This document shows, piece by piece, positions 8,017 to 15,823 of a DNA stretch of 31,998 nucleotides. The notes under the pieces were generated by a model. That model saw nothing but the letters and a program-made list of their open reading frames with translations. It did no database searches and was not told the origin of the DNA. Both the position numbers and the translations under genes were made by a program. Each line of letters begins with the position of its first letter. Position 1 is the stretch's first letter. The DNA comes from Candidatus Egerieousia excrementavium (GTDB taxonomy: Bacteria > Bacteroidota > Bacteroidia > Bacteroidales > UBA932), in NCBI GenBank assembly GCA_017694275.1, contig JADINB010000143.1, positions 1 through 31,998 on the forward strand. The letters are read 5' to 3'.

Positions 8017-9515
8017 AGGAACATCCCCATAATAGCCGCCGACATCAGCGCCACCAGCGAGGCACCAAGCAGCGCCCTGAAACCATACTCGGAAAGGATA
8101 TAGCGTTTTTTGGGAGCAAGCCCGCCGATACCTCCTATCTGGATTCCCACAGAGGCGAAGTTCGCAAAACCGCACAAGATGTAGGTTGCCATGATAACTG
8201 ATTTTGCAGAAGCAAATGCTCCGGTCTGAATCATGGTTGCAAGACTCTGGTATCCCACGAATTCTGTAAGAATAAGTTTTTCTCCAAGCAGGCGGCCGAC
8301 CAGAGGAAGGTCTGCACTGTCTATGCCGGTAAGCCAGATAACCGGATAGAATATGTACGAAAGCAGAAATTCAAGGGAGATATTGGAATATCTGCCGTCA
8401 GTAGCCTCGGCTATGACATTGTCGAGACCTGTGATGTCTCCTATCTTGCCGAAGATAAAGTTGAAACCGGCGATAAGAGCATAAAAGACAAGAAGCATTG
8501 CACCTACATTTGCTGCAAGTTTCAAACCATCTGTAGTTCCGTTGGAAATGGCATCCAGAACATTCTTGCCTATCTTTTCGGATGAAACCTCAACGGAGTT
8601 GTCAACCTCCTCGGTCTGAGGTTTTATGACCTTTGATATTGCTATTGCTCCGGGAGCAGCCATTACCGAGGCAGAGAGAAGGTGCTTTGCAAATTCAATT
8701 TCCATAAGCTTGTCTCCGCCTCCGAGCATTCCGATGTAAGCGGCAAGTACGCCTCCGGCCATGGTCGCCATTCCTGCAGTCATGACAAGCATCAGCTCTG
8801 AACGGGTCATCTGGGGGATATAGGCCTTTACCATGAGAGGTGCCTCTGTCTGCCCAAGAAAGATGTTTCCGGCACAGGAAAGAGATTCTGCACCGGAAAG
8901 GCGCATGAGCTTTGTTAGACACCACCCCATTGCGTAAACCACTTTCTGCAGAATGCCGAGATAGAAAAAGAGGCTTGTAAGTGCAGAGAAGAATATGATT
9001 GTAGGCAATATCTGCAAGACGAATATATATCCGAACTTGTTCATGTCCATAAGGCCTCCGAAAAGGAAGTTGCTGCCGGCCTTTGTCCAGTCCAGCACTG
9101 CGACAAAACATTTGCCCAACACTTCAAAAACTGTCTGGACGGCAGGGAACATCAGGACTGATATTCCAATAATGAATTGCAGGGCAAGAGCCTTGAAAAC
9201 CGTTCCCCACTGTACTTTCTTACGGTCCAGGCTGAAAATCCATGCTATGAAAATTATTACAGCCATGCCCACAAGGCCTCTCAGTATGGAAAGAATGTTA
9301 AAGGCAAAATGTCTCTCTCCCAGAATTGCCTTATACGGGTTCTCTGCAGGCACGCCTGCTGCAGCTTCCTCTACTGTACTTTCCGGCTGCAACAGAGCCG
9401 CACTGTCTGCCATAGCCCCGACAGTCTCTGCCTGAGGCTGCACAGCGTCAGGCCCCGCGGCAAAAAGGGCACCAGATATAAAGAGTGCCAACAGTGTAAC
9501 TAAAAAACGGTTCAT
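8010..9515 (-). CDS. nupC: concentrative nucleoside transporter (CNT/NupC family)
   Basis: A 501-residue inner-membrane symporter that takes up nucleosides with Na+ or H+. CNT signatures are clear: the substrate/ion site GQTEAPL and, near the C-terminus, GFANFASVGIQIGGIG, within many membrane segments. Unusually for the family it begins with what looks like a cleavable signal peptide (MNRFLVTLLALFISGALFAA) and then about 45 polar residues before the first transporter helix. The stop codon lies in the inverted-repeat arm of the neighbouring repeat element. It starts one base after the upstream nuclease gene, so the two form an operon. Substrate specificity cannot be read from the sequence. Confidence 0.93.
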   Translation of the reverse strand: MNRFLVTLLALFISGALFAAGPDAVQPQAETVGAMADSAALLQPESTVEEAAAGVPAENPYKAILGERHFAFNILSILRGLVGMAVIIFIAWIFSLDRKKVQWGTVFKALALQFIIGISVLMFPAVQTVFEVLGKCFVAVLDWTKAGSNFLFGGLMDMNKFGYIFVLQILPTIIFFSALTSLFFYLGILQKVVYAMGWCLTKLMRLSGAESLSCAGNIFLGQTEAPLMVKAYIPQMTRSELMLVMTAGMATMAGGVLAAYIGMLGGGDKLMEIEFAKHLLSASVMAAPGAIAISKVIKPQTEEVDNSVEVSSEKIGKNVLDAISNGTTDGLKLAANVGAMLLVFYALIAGFNFIFGKIGDITGLDNVIAEATDGRYSNISLEFLLSYIFYPVIWLTGIDSADLPLVGRLLGEKLILTEFVGYQSLATMIQTGAFASAKSVIMATYILCGFANFASVGIQIGGIGGLAPKKRYILSEYGFRALLGASLVALMSAAIMGMFLV

Positions 9516-9516
9516 A

Positions 9517-10083
9517 TTATTTTTTCTCTATGTCTTTTTCTTTCTTAAGTTCTTCTATGCGTCTTTTTATAACCTCCGCCCGCTCATACTCTTCATCTCT
9601 TACAGCCTGGGAGAGGGCATCCTCCATCTTCTTTACAATAGCATCTGTCTGGATTGTCTCTTTTGGGCTACCCTCCATTGCAACCGAATACTGTTCCATA
9701 AGCGGCTCGTCCACATATATCGGGGCACCGAAAAGTTTTGCCATGATTATACCGTCTATGAAATCAGCATCTGTCTTAAACTCTTTCTCTCCGTCGAAAA
9801 GCAAAAGCCTGGAATAGAAACGGCTGTATTCTTCATTCCTGATAATCTCAATCTCCAGCAGTTCTACTCCGTAACTCTCCAGTATGTTTTTTACAGTAAC
9901 GTGAAGCGGAATCTGCTCCTTTTCCCCATTCTTGAACACCGACAGTACAGAATGCATTTGAGGAGGAGTGAGACTGACAGACAAACACCTGTCCATCTTC
10001 TCCTTATAAAGGAAAAAAAAGAATTTTCCCCCTTCTTCGGAAGATGCGGTAAATGCTCCTATATCTAATCTTATCCGTTTCAT
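9517..10083 (-). CDS. bifunctional nuclease family protein (DUF151 with UVR motif)
   Basis: A 188-residue protein: a bifunctional nuclease (BFN/DUF151) domain at about residues 40-140, with family stretches such as TDADFIDGIIMAKLFGAPIYV, then a C-terminal UVR-type helix (RDEEYERAEVIKRRIEELK) as in UvrB and UvrC. This domain pair is usual in Bacteroidota. A nuclease role is known only for a few plant and thermophile relatives, so the function here is uncertain. The ATG at 10083 (MKRIRLDIGAF) was chosen because it matches the family start; the frame is open further upstream but that sequence crosses the promoter region. A TATCTTTG -7 motif lies only five bases before this ATG. It is followed one base later by the nucleoside transporter gene. 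Confidence 0.88.
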   Translation of the reverse strand: MKRIRLDIGAFTASSEEGGKFFFFLYKEKMDRCLSVSLTPPQMHSVLSVFKNGEKEQIPLHVTVKNILESYGVELLEIEIIRNEEYSRFYSRLLLFDGEKEFKTDADFIDGIIMAKLFGAPIYVDEPLMEQYSVAMEGSPKETIQTDAIVKKMEDALSQAVRDEEYERAEVIKRRIEELKKEKDIEKK

Positions 10084-10088
10084 CCACG

Positions 10089-10096
10089 CAAAGATA
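10089..10096 (-). promoter_or_regulatory. putative -7 promoter element for the nuclease-transporter operon
   Basis: The minus strand reads TATCTTTG, a full match to TAnnTTTG. A TTG lies 23 bases further upstream (10120-10122), slightly farther than the usual spacing. Transcription would begin at or just before the start codon, suggesting a leaderless or nearly leaderless mRNA. Confidence 0.5.
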
Positions 10097-10158
10097 CATA
10101 AAAGAGGCAGACCATGAAACAATTTGAATGTGAAACAGAGATATAAAGTAATTTTTAC

Positions 10159-10166
10159 TATTTTTG
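10159..10166 (+). promoter_or_regulatory. putative -7 promoter element for tgt
   Basis: TATTTTTG matches TAnnTTTG and lies 20 bases before the tgt ATG. No well-spaced -33 TTG was found. Confidence 0.45.
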
Positions 10167-10186
10167 CCCGCAAGCATAGAGAAACT

Positions 10187-11317
10187 ATGATTTTCGAAAA
10201 AATTGCCCAAGACAGCAACTCTTCTGCCAGATGTGGCCTGCTCCACACCGACCACGGCACCATACAAACCCCGATATTTATGCCTGTCGGCACTGTCGGA
10301 TCTGTTAAAGGAGTATATCACAGAGATTTGGCCGAAGACATCAAAGCCCAGATAATATTGGGCAATACATATCATCTCTACCTGCGTCCCGGATTGGATA
10401 TTCTGCGACGTGCAGGCGGGCTGCACAGATTCATTTCGTGGGAGAGGCCCATTCTTACAGACAGCGGCGGATTCCAGGTCTTTTCACTTGCAGAAAACAG
10501 GAAACTCACAGACGAAGGCTGCACGTTCCGCTCGCACATAGACGGTTCCAGGCATCTTTTCACACCCGAAAACAATGTTGACACCCAGAGAATAATAGGT
10601 GCAGACATAATAATGGCTCTCGATGAGTGCACTCCGGGAGATGCAGACCGCAAATATGCGCTCAAATCGCTGGAACTTACAAAGAAATGGCTAGAAAGAG
10701 GCTATCGCCGCTTTAAGGAGAGCGAACCTCTTTACGGATACAGCCAGTCATATTTCCCTATCGTACAGGGATGCGTCTACCCAGACTTGAGGAAAATGGC
10801 AGCCGAACATGCCGCCGGCTTCGATGCAGACGGATACGCGATTGGAGGGCTTTCTGTCGGAGAGCCAACCGAAAAGATGTATGAGATGCTTGAAGTGGTA
10901 GACCCGCTTCTGCCCAAAGACAAGCCCCGTTACCTTATGGGGGTAGGAACTCCCGCAAACATATTGGAGGGAATTGCCAGGGGAGTAGACATGTTCGATT
11001 GCGTAATGCCTACGCGTAACGGACGCAACGGCATGCTGTTCACCTGGAAGGGAATGATTAACATAAAAAACAGAAAATGGGCCGACGACTTCTCCCCCAT
11101 AGACCCCGAAGGCACATCGTTTGTAGACAGGAGATACAGCAAGGCATACCTGAGACACCAGTTCGTGGCAGGTGAAATGCTTGCCGCGCAGATTGCAAGC
11201 GAACATAACCTTGCCTTTTATCTGGAACTGGTAAGGCAGGCACGCGCCCATATTGAAGCAGGAGACTTTCCGGCATGGAAGGAAAAGACCGTAAAAGGCC
11301 TGGAAACAAAACTGTAA
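10187..11317 (+). CDS. tgt: tRNA-guanine transglycosylase
   Basis: A 376-residue TIM-barrel enzyme that swaps guanine-34 for preQ1 in GUN-anticodon tRNAs, the committed step of queuosine modification. The catalytic aspartates are present: D92 in DSGGFQVFSLA and D271 in FDCVMPTRNGRNG, with the substrate stretch FMPVGTVGSVKG near the N-terminus. The structural zinc site is degenerate. Where other bacterial enzymes have CxCxxC after the DP dipeptide, this protein has G309, S311 and D314 (DPEGTSFVDRRYSKAYLRH), although the distal histidine (H340 in EHNLAFY) remains. The ATG at 10187 fits the family start; an upstream in-frame codon at 10124 overlaps the promoter. An LptF/G-family gene follows eight bases on. 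Confidence 0.96.
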   Translation: MIFEKIAQDSNSSARCGLLHTDHGTIQTPIFMPVGTVGSVKGVYHRDLAEDIKAQIILGNTYHLYLRPGLDILRRAGGLHRFISWERPILTDSGGFQVFSLAENRKLTDEGCTFRSHIDGSRHLFTPENNVDTQRIIGADIIMALDECTPGDADRKYALKSLELTKKWLERGYRRFKESEPLYGYSQSYFPIVQGCVYPDLRKMAAEHAAGFDADGYAIGGLSVGEPTEKMYEMLEVVDPLLPKDKPRYLMGVGTPANILEGIARGVDMFDCVMPTRNGRNGMLFTWKGMINIKNRKWADDFSPIDPEGTSFVDRRYSKAYLRHQFVAGEMLAAQIASEHNLAFYLELVRQARAHIEAGDFPAWKEKTVKGLETKL

Positions 11318-11324
11318 GGAGAGA

Positions 11325-12419
11325 ATGGACTACAATTTCAAGATAACGATACTCGACAGGTATATCATAAGAAAGTTCATAGGGACTTTCTTCTTTGCCC
11401 TGCTGCTCATTATCGTTATTGTCATCATATTCGACATAAGCGAGCACATAGCCGACTTCGTAGACAACCACGCACCATTAAAGGAGATTGCTTTCAAATA
11501 CTACGGCAACTTCATTCCAAAGTTCGTGAACATGTTCAGCCCCATGTTCGTATTCATAGCGGTAATCTTCTTTACCTCCAAGCTTGCGTCCAACAGCGAA
11601 ATCGTAGCCATTCTTGCAGGCGGAATAAGTTTCAAGCGTCTTATGTACCCCTATTTTATCTCGGCAACTGTAATCGCGCTTTTCAGCCTTGTACTCAACC
11701 TGTTCCTGATACCACCCGCAAACAAGGGAAGGCAGGAGTTCCAGTCGAAATACATCAAGACCAAGTTTGAAAACACCAACCGCGACATGCACTACCAGAT
11801 GTCACCCGGGAACTTCCTTTATGTAGAGTCATTCAGCGTCTGGAACAAGACTGCATACCGTTTTACACTGGAAACGATTGAAGACCACAGGCTGGTATCG
11901 AAACTGAGTGCAGAAAGCGCAGCCTGGGATTCTACCAAAAACTGTTGGGCACTGCGCAACTACCATCTTCGCAAATATGTAAACGGCAAGGAAATTCTTA
12001 CAAGCGGCAAGACGCTCGATACGGCAGTAGTCATAACAGTCGAAGACTTCATGCGTAAGAAAAATGTGGTGGAAGAGTTGAATTTCTTTAAACTCAACGA
12101 CCTTATAGAGACCCAGAAACTGCGTGGAGACAAAATGGTCATGTACGCCCAGATAGAAAAGCATACCCGCTTTGCAATGCCTTTTTCTGCCTTTATCCTG
12201 ACTCTGATAGGCGTATCGCTGTCATCAAAAAAACGGAGAGGAGGCATCGGCCTGAACATTGGAGTAGGCATTGCATTGAGTTTTTCATACATTCTATTCA
12301 TGCAATTCAGCCAGATGTTCGTTTACACCGGGACCCTGCCGCCTGCAGTCGCCCTATGGATTCCGAACATATTGTACGCATTCATAGGAGCCTTCCTTTA
12401 CAGGATTGCTCCCAAATAG
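11325..12419 (+). CDS. LptF/LptG-family permease (YjgP/YjgQ), second copy
   Basis: A 364-residue inner-membrane component of the lipopolysaccharide ABC exporter, close to the standard family length. Three N-terminal membrane segments (about 20-38, 60-85, 100-125), a periplasmic jellyroll domain (about 135-275) and three C-terminal segments (about 285-360) are visible, with the family stretch SEIVAILAGGISFKRLMYPY. It follows tgt by seven bases and has a purine-rich site, AAGGAGAG, next to its ATG, so it is co-transcribed with tgt. With the paralogue at 4470-5936 it probably forms the LptF-LptG pair, encoded at separate sites. The gene ends only 15 bases from the convergent dehydrogenase gene, with no obvious terminator between. 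Confidence 0.93.
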   Translation: MDYNFKITILDRYIIRKFIGTFFFALLLIIVIVIIFDISEHIADFVDNHAPLKEIAFKYYGNFIPKFVNMFSPMFVFIAVIFFTSKLASNSEIVAILAGGISFKRLMYPYFISATVIALFSLVLNLFLIPPANKGRQEFQSKYIKTKFENTNRDMHYQMSPGNFLYVESFSVWNKTAYRFTLETIEDHRLVSKLSAESAAWDSTKNCWALRNYHLRKYVNGKEILTSGKTLDTAVVITVEDFMRKKNVVEELNFFKLNDLIETQKLRGDKMVMYAQIEKHTRFAMPFSAFILTLIGVSLSSKKRRGGIGLNIGVGIALSFSYILFMQFSQMFVYTGTLPPAVALWIPNILYAFIGAFLYRIAPK

Positions 12420-12434
12420 GAATCTGCACTGTTG

Positions 12435-13397
12435 TCAGAATTCACCGCGCAGGAGTTTTTCACGGCAGGCGCGAATCATGTCATCCACCATCTCATGCAA
12501 CCCCCACCTGGGGTTCCAGCCCCACTCCTTGCGGGCACATGAGTCGTCGAGGCAATCTGGCCATGATGCCGAAATCTGGTCTTTTACCGGATCTATGTTG
12601 TATGTTGCCGAAAATTCTGGAATCCGTTTCTGAATCTGCGTAAAGAGCTGCTTTGGCGTAAAACTCATCGCCGTTATGTTAAAGCTGTTTCTGTGTATGA
12701 GCCTTGAAGGGTCGGCCTCCATGACTTGAATCATGGCATCGAGTGCATCAGGCATGTAAAGCATGTCCATGTAGCGGTTTTCCGGAACTTCACATGTATA
12801 TTTCCCATATTTGACTGCATGATAGAATACCTCCACCGCATAGTCTGTGGTTCCTCCGCCGGGCATTGCACCGTTGGATATTATTCCTGGAAATCTCACG
12901 CTGCGTGTATCCACCCCGAAACGGGTATGATAGTAATCACTCAGCAACTCACCGGAAACCTTGCATACTCCATACATCGTATTGGGGCGCATTACCGTAT
13001 CCTGCGGTGTCTTGTAATGAGGTGTATTCTCCCCGAACGCCCCTATCGAACTCGGGGTAAAGAGGGCGCAGCCATATTCCTTTGCGATATTGAGCGAATT
13101 CAGCAGCGCACCCATGTTGATCTTCCACGCCAGTTGCGGATCTTTCTCGCCGGTTGCAGAAAGCAGTGCCGCCAGATTGTAAATGGCATCTATCCTGTAG
13201 CGCCTTACGGTATCTGCATATTCCACCTCGTTCAACGCATCCAGCGTCATTGCTATTGCTGTTCGCGAAAGCCTTTCGACAACAGCGGGTTTCAAATCGG
13301 CGGCTATTACATTGTCATATCCGTAATGCTTCTGAAGAAAAGGGACAAGTTCCGTTCCTATTTGACCGCCTGCCCCGACAACCAAAATGCGTTTCAT
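12435..13397 (-). CDS. L-threonine 3-dehydrogenase, SDR (epimerase-like) type
   Basis: A 320-residue NAD-dependent short-chain dehydrogenase of the extended family. It has the nucleotide-binding GAGGQIG at residues 8-14, the catalytic serine region TPSSIGAFG, and YGVCK as YxxxK. The stretches RFPGIISNGAMPGGGTTDYA and YMDMLYMPDALDA are typical of the SDR-type threonine dehydrogenases, which oxidise threonine to 2-amino-3-oxobutyrate. That product is normally cleaved by Kbl; no kbl gene is in the window. It is monocistronic here, divergent from queG and convergent with the LptF/G gene. A related sugar-nucleotide epimerase role is possible but less likely. Confidence 0.88.
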   Translation of the reverse strand: MKRILVVGAGGQIGTELVPFLQKHYGYDNVIAADLKPAVVERLSRTAIAMTLDALNEVEYADTVRRYRIDAIYNLAALLSATGEKDPQLAWKINMGALLNSLNIAKEYGCALFTPSSIGAFGENTPHYKTPQDTVMRPNTMYGVCKVSGELLSDYYHTRFGVDTRSVRFPGIISNGAMPGGGTTDYAVEVFYHAVKYGKYTCEVPENRYMDMLYMPDALDAMIQVMEADPSRLIHRNSFNITAMSFTPKQLFTQIQKRIPEFSATYNIDPVKDQISASWPDCLDDSCARKEWGWNPRWGLHEMVDDMIRACREKLLRGEF

Positions 13398-13435
13398 ACT
13401 GCAATCTGTTAAATTCCCGGTAAGGGATACTCTTA

Positions 13436-13443
13436 CAAAAATA
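13436..13443 (-). promoter_or_regulatory. putative -7 promoter element for threonine dehydrogenase
   Basis: The minus strand reads TATTTTTG (TAnnTTTG), about 38 bases upstream of the ATG. No good -33 element is visible. Confidence 0.4.
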
Positions 13444-13455
13444 AGAATTCTTTGC

Positions 13456-13463
13456 TACTTTTG
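13456..13463 (+). promoter_or_regulatory. putative -7 promoter element for queG
   Basis: TACTTTTG matches TAnnTTTG and lies 12 bases before the queG ATG, implying a very short leader. The -33 region is weak. Confidence 0.45.
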
Positions 13464-13475
13464 TACAGTTTGACA

Positions 13476-14339
13476 ATGAATGAAGCCAACTTATATCAAA
13501 AGATAACAGAACTTGCAAAGGACCTCGGATTCGTCTCGGCAGGTGTGGCCGAAGTCTGCCCGATAGAAGAAGAGTTCACCCTGTACGAAAATGCCATGGA
13601 GTCCGGCTGTTTTGCAGACATGGAATACCTTAAGCGCAACTGTCATATAAGAAAAGACCCGGGAGAACTTCTGGAAGGGGCAAGAAGCATTCTTGTTTTC
13701 CTTGCTCCGTATGGCAGCCGCACCGCAACGCCTGAAAGAGAAATAGAATTCCGGGACGGTATTGTAGAACGATACAAAGTGGCACAGTATGCACTAGGCA
13801 GAGATTACCACAAAGTGATAAGAAAAAAACTTACGGTAATTCTGGATTATATTAAAAACCAGGTTTCCGAGGCCAGAGGAAGGGTTTTTGCCGACACAGC
13901 CCCCATTCTCGAAAGAATCTGGGGCGTCAGGGCCGGATTGGGATTCATAGGGAAAAACAACTTCTTGATAAGCAAGGAAGCCGGCATAAGGAACTTCATC
14001 GGAATTATTGTCACTGACGTGGATTTTGCCAAGGCATACTGCAACACATATCTCAAAAGCCATTGCGGAGAGTGCATGCGCTGCATCGAAAGCTGCCCTA
14101 CAGGAGCACTTTCCCCATACAGGCTGGATGCCGGAAAGTGCATTTCATATCTTACGATTGAAAAAAGGGGAAGCAATATCGAACTCAACAGGAGCATGGC
14201 AAAGGAGAGAGACGGCTGGATCTTCGGTTGTGACGCATGTATGAACGCCTGCCCCTGGAACAGCCGCAACAGGGAGGGCTGGAATGAGTTCAAACCACAA
14301 CAGGAGACAATACCGGCCGCACATTTACGGAGGAGATAA
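13476..14339 (+). CDS. queG: epoxyqueuosine reductase
   Basis: A 287-residue cobalamin-dependent enzyme that reduces epoxyqueuosine to queuosine in tRNA, the last step of the pathway Tgt begins. The proton-donor aspartate lies in FADTAPILER (D140), followed by RAGLGFIGKNN. Two [4Fe-4S] clusters are marked by CGECMRCIESCP (C197, C200, C203, C207) and CDACMNACPWN (C252, C255, C259). The protein is short: after the second cluster only about 30 residues follow, and the usual C-terminal tail with a conserved AVKRxKxxGLxRN-like segment is missing. The ATG at 13476 starts the conserved region; an upstream TTG would overlap the promoter. The GSCFA gene begins one base after the stop. Confidence 0.94.
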   Translation: MNEANLYQKITELAKDLGFVSAGVAEVCPIEEEFTLYENAMESGCFADMEYLKRNCHIRKDPGELLEGARSILVFLAPYGSRTATPEREIEFRDGIVERYKVAQYALGRDYHKVIRKKLTVILDYIKNQVSEARGRVFADTAPILERIWGVRAGLGFIGKNNFLISKEAGIRNFIGIIVTDVDFAKAYCNTYLKSHCGECMRCIESCPTGALSPYRLDAGKCISYLTIEKRGSNIELNRSMAKERDGWIFGCDACMNACPWNSRNREGWNEFKPQQETIPAAHLRRR

Positions 14340-14340
14340 A

Positions 14341-15213
14341 ATGGAACTGACAACAAAGGTAACCATAACCGGACCCGCAAGAAAGCTTACCTTCAAAAAC
14401 AAAATTCTGATGGTTGGCTCATGCTTTGCAGACGAAGTGGGCAATCTCTTGAAAATACACGGATTCAATGCCTGCATAAATCCTTTTGGAACGCTCTATA
14501 ACCCCATTTCTGTCATAAGTTCGCTGGACAGACTGGCAAGCGGAACACCCTTCACGCCGGAAGAGGTAATCTGCACCGGGCCACGCAAGGCTACTGTTCA
14601 ACTCTACTGCTCATTCAGGCATCACAGCCGTTTTGCCCGCAGTGATGCCCGTGAATTTCTCGACAATGCAAACGAAAGGCTCAAAGATGCCGCACAATTC
14701 TTCAAGGAGGCCGATACCATAATCATAACATTGGGTACCGCATGGGTGTTCCGCCATCTGGCTACAGACACCATTGTATCAAACTGCCACAAGATAGAGC
14801 CAAAAGAGTTCCGCCGCGAATTCCTGCAACCGGAAGAGACAGTGCAGTTGCTGGAAAAATTCACCACAAAACACCCCGACAAGGAATTTATCCTGACAGT
14901 AAGCCCAATACGCCATCTGAAAGACGGGGCACACGGCAACAACATAAGCAAGGCGGCCCTGCTGCTGGCTGTCGACTGGCTGCAACGGAAAGGGTACGGA
15001 AACATATCCTATTTTCCCGCATACGAAATTATGCTTGATGAACTTAGAGATTACCGTTTTTATGCGGAGGATATGGTTCACCCGTCGCAGCAGGCTGTAA
15101 AATATATTTTCGAAAGATTTACGGAAAGCTTCATTGCGCCTTCGGAATATGAACAGATGCGGCTGAATCTCAAGAAACATAAACAGACTGCACATATTCC
15201 GATTTCGGTATAA
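14341..15213 (+). CDS. GSCFA-domain protein (SGNH hydrolase-like)
   Basis: A 290-residue protein carrying the defining motif of its family, GSCFA at residues 26-30. Ser27 occupies the place of the nucleophile in SGNH/GDSL esterases. The C-terminal D244 and H247 in DMVHPSQ match the DxxH dyad of that fold, and the block ITLGTAWVF is also typical. No signal peptide is visible, so it is probably cytoplasmic. The substrate is unknown. The ATG at 14341 is preceded by a strong GGAGGAG site within the end of queG, which favours it over an earlier in-frame ATG at 14284. It probably forms a two-gene operon with queG. Confidence 0.9.
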   Translation: MELTTKVTITGPARKLTFKNKILMVGSCFADEVGNLLKIHGFNACINPFGTLYNPISVISSLDRLASGTPFTPEEVICTGPRKATVQLYCSFRHHSRFARSDAREFLDNANERLKDAAQFFKEADTIIITLGTAWVFRHLATDTIVSNCHKIEPKEFRREFLQPEETVQLLEKFTTKHPDKEFILTVSPIRHLKDGAHGNNISKAALLLAVDWLQRKGYGNISYFPAYEIMLDELRDYRFYAEDMVHPSQQAVKYIFERFTESFIAPSEYEQMRLNLKKHKQTAHIPISV

Positions 15214-15251
15214 AAAAAAATGTCGGCAGCCAATTCTGACTGCCGACATTT
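15212..15251 (-). terminator. intrinsic terminator at the end of the ribosomal protein operon
   Basis: A 12-bp stem centred on ATGTCGGCAG (15220-15229) and CTGCCGACAT (15240-15249) with a 10-base loop. On the minus strand it is followed by nine U residues, a textbook terminator for rplQ. On the plus strand only a short U run follows, so it may also weakly terminate the GSCFA transcript. Confidence 0.93.
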
Positions 15252-15271
15252 CATATAATGCAAACGCTGTA

Positions 15272-15817
15272 TTATTCAGCCTTCTGCTCCTCAGCCTTGG
15301 GAGCATCTTCTGCTGCCTTTGTCTCCTCTTTGACTTCAGCCTTGGGCTCCTCTGACTTTGCAGGAGCCGCATCTTTGGGCGCAGCCTTCTTTGCCCTGCT
15401 TCTTCTTGTTGCGGGTTTCTTAGCCTCCTCCTTCTTGGGAGCGGAAGCCAATGCTGCCTCATTGAAGTCTACCAGTTCCACCATAGCCATATCAGCACCA
15501 TCGCCTACGCGGAAACCTGTTTTCAAGATACGGAGATAACCGCCCTGACGATCTGCGATTTTGGGTGCAATCACACGGAACAGTTCAGTAACAGCCTCTT
15601 TCTGCTTAAGGTAACTGAATACTACACGGCGTGAATGAGTACTGTCAAATTTAGACTTTGTAATCAGCGGCTCAACATAAACACGCAAAGCCTTTGCCTT
15701 GGCCAGAGTTGTCTCTATGCGTTTGTGGAGCAAAAGAGACGAAGCCATGTTGGCCAGCATCGCCTTACGATGGCCTGTTTTGCGTCCTAAATGGTTAAAT
15801 GCCTTATTATGTCTCAT
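15272..15817 (-). CDS. rplQ: 50S ribosomal protein L17 with long acidic-basic tail
   Basis: 181 residues. The first 120 or so match bL17 (MRHNKAFNHLGRKTGHRKAM at the start; RVGDGADMAMVELVDF at the end of the core). The remaining 60 form a low-complexity tail rich in Ala, Lys and Glu, probably disordered. Bacteroidota L17 proteins often carry such tails. It is the last gene of the operon, seven bases after rpoA and before a strong terminator. L17 sits near the polypeptide exit tunnel of the large subunit. Confidence 0.96.
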   Translation of the reverse strand: MRHNKAFNHLGRKTGHRKAMLANMASSLLLHKRIETTLAKAKALRVYVEPLITKSKFDSTHSRRVVFSYLKQKEAVTELFRVIAPKIADRQGGYLRILKTGFRVGDGADMAMVELVDFNEAALASAPKKEEAKKPATRRSRAKKAAPKDAAPAKSEEPKAEVKEETKAAEDAPKAEEQKAE

Positions 15818-15823
15818 TTCCTT

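Noticed and set aside
10084..10293. Extended N-terminus for the bifunctional nuclease
   Set aside because: The extra 70 codons cross the promoter region and overlap tgt on the other strand, and the family start is the Met at 10083.
14260..14345. Frameshift in queG causing the short C-terminus
   Set aside because: No conserved QueG tail sequence is visible in the other frames downstream; the GSCFA coding sequence begins immediately with a proper ribosome site.
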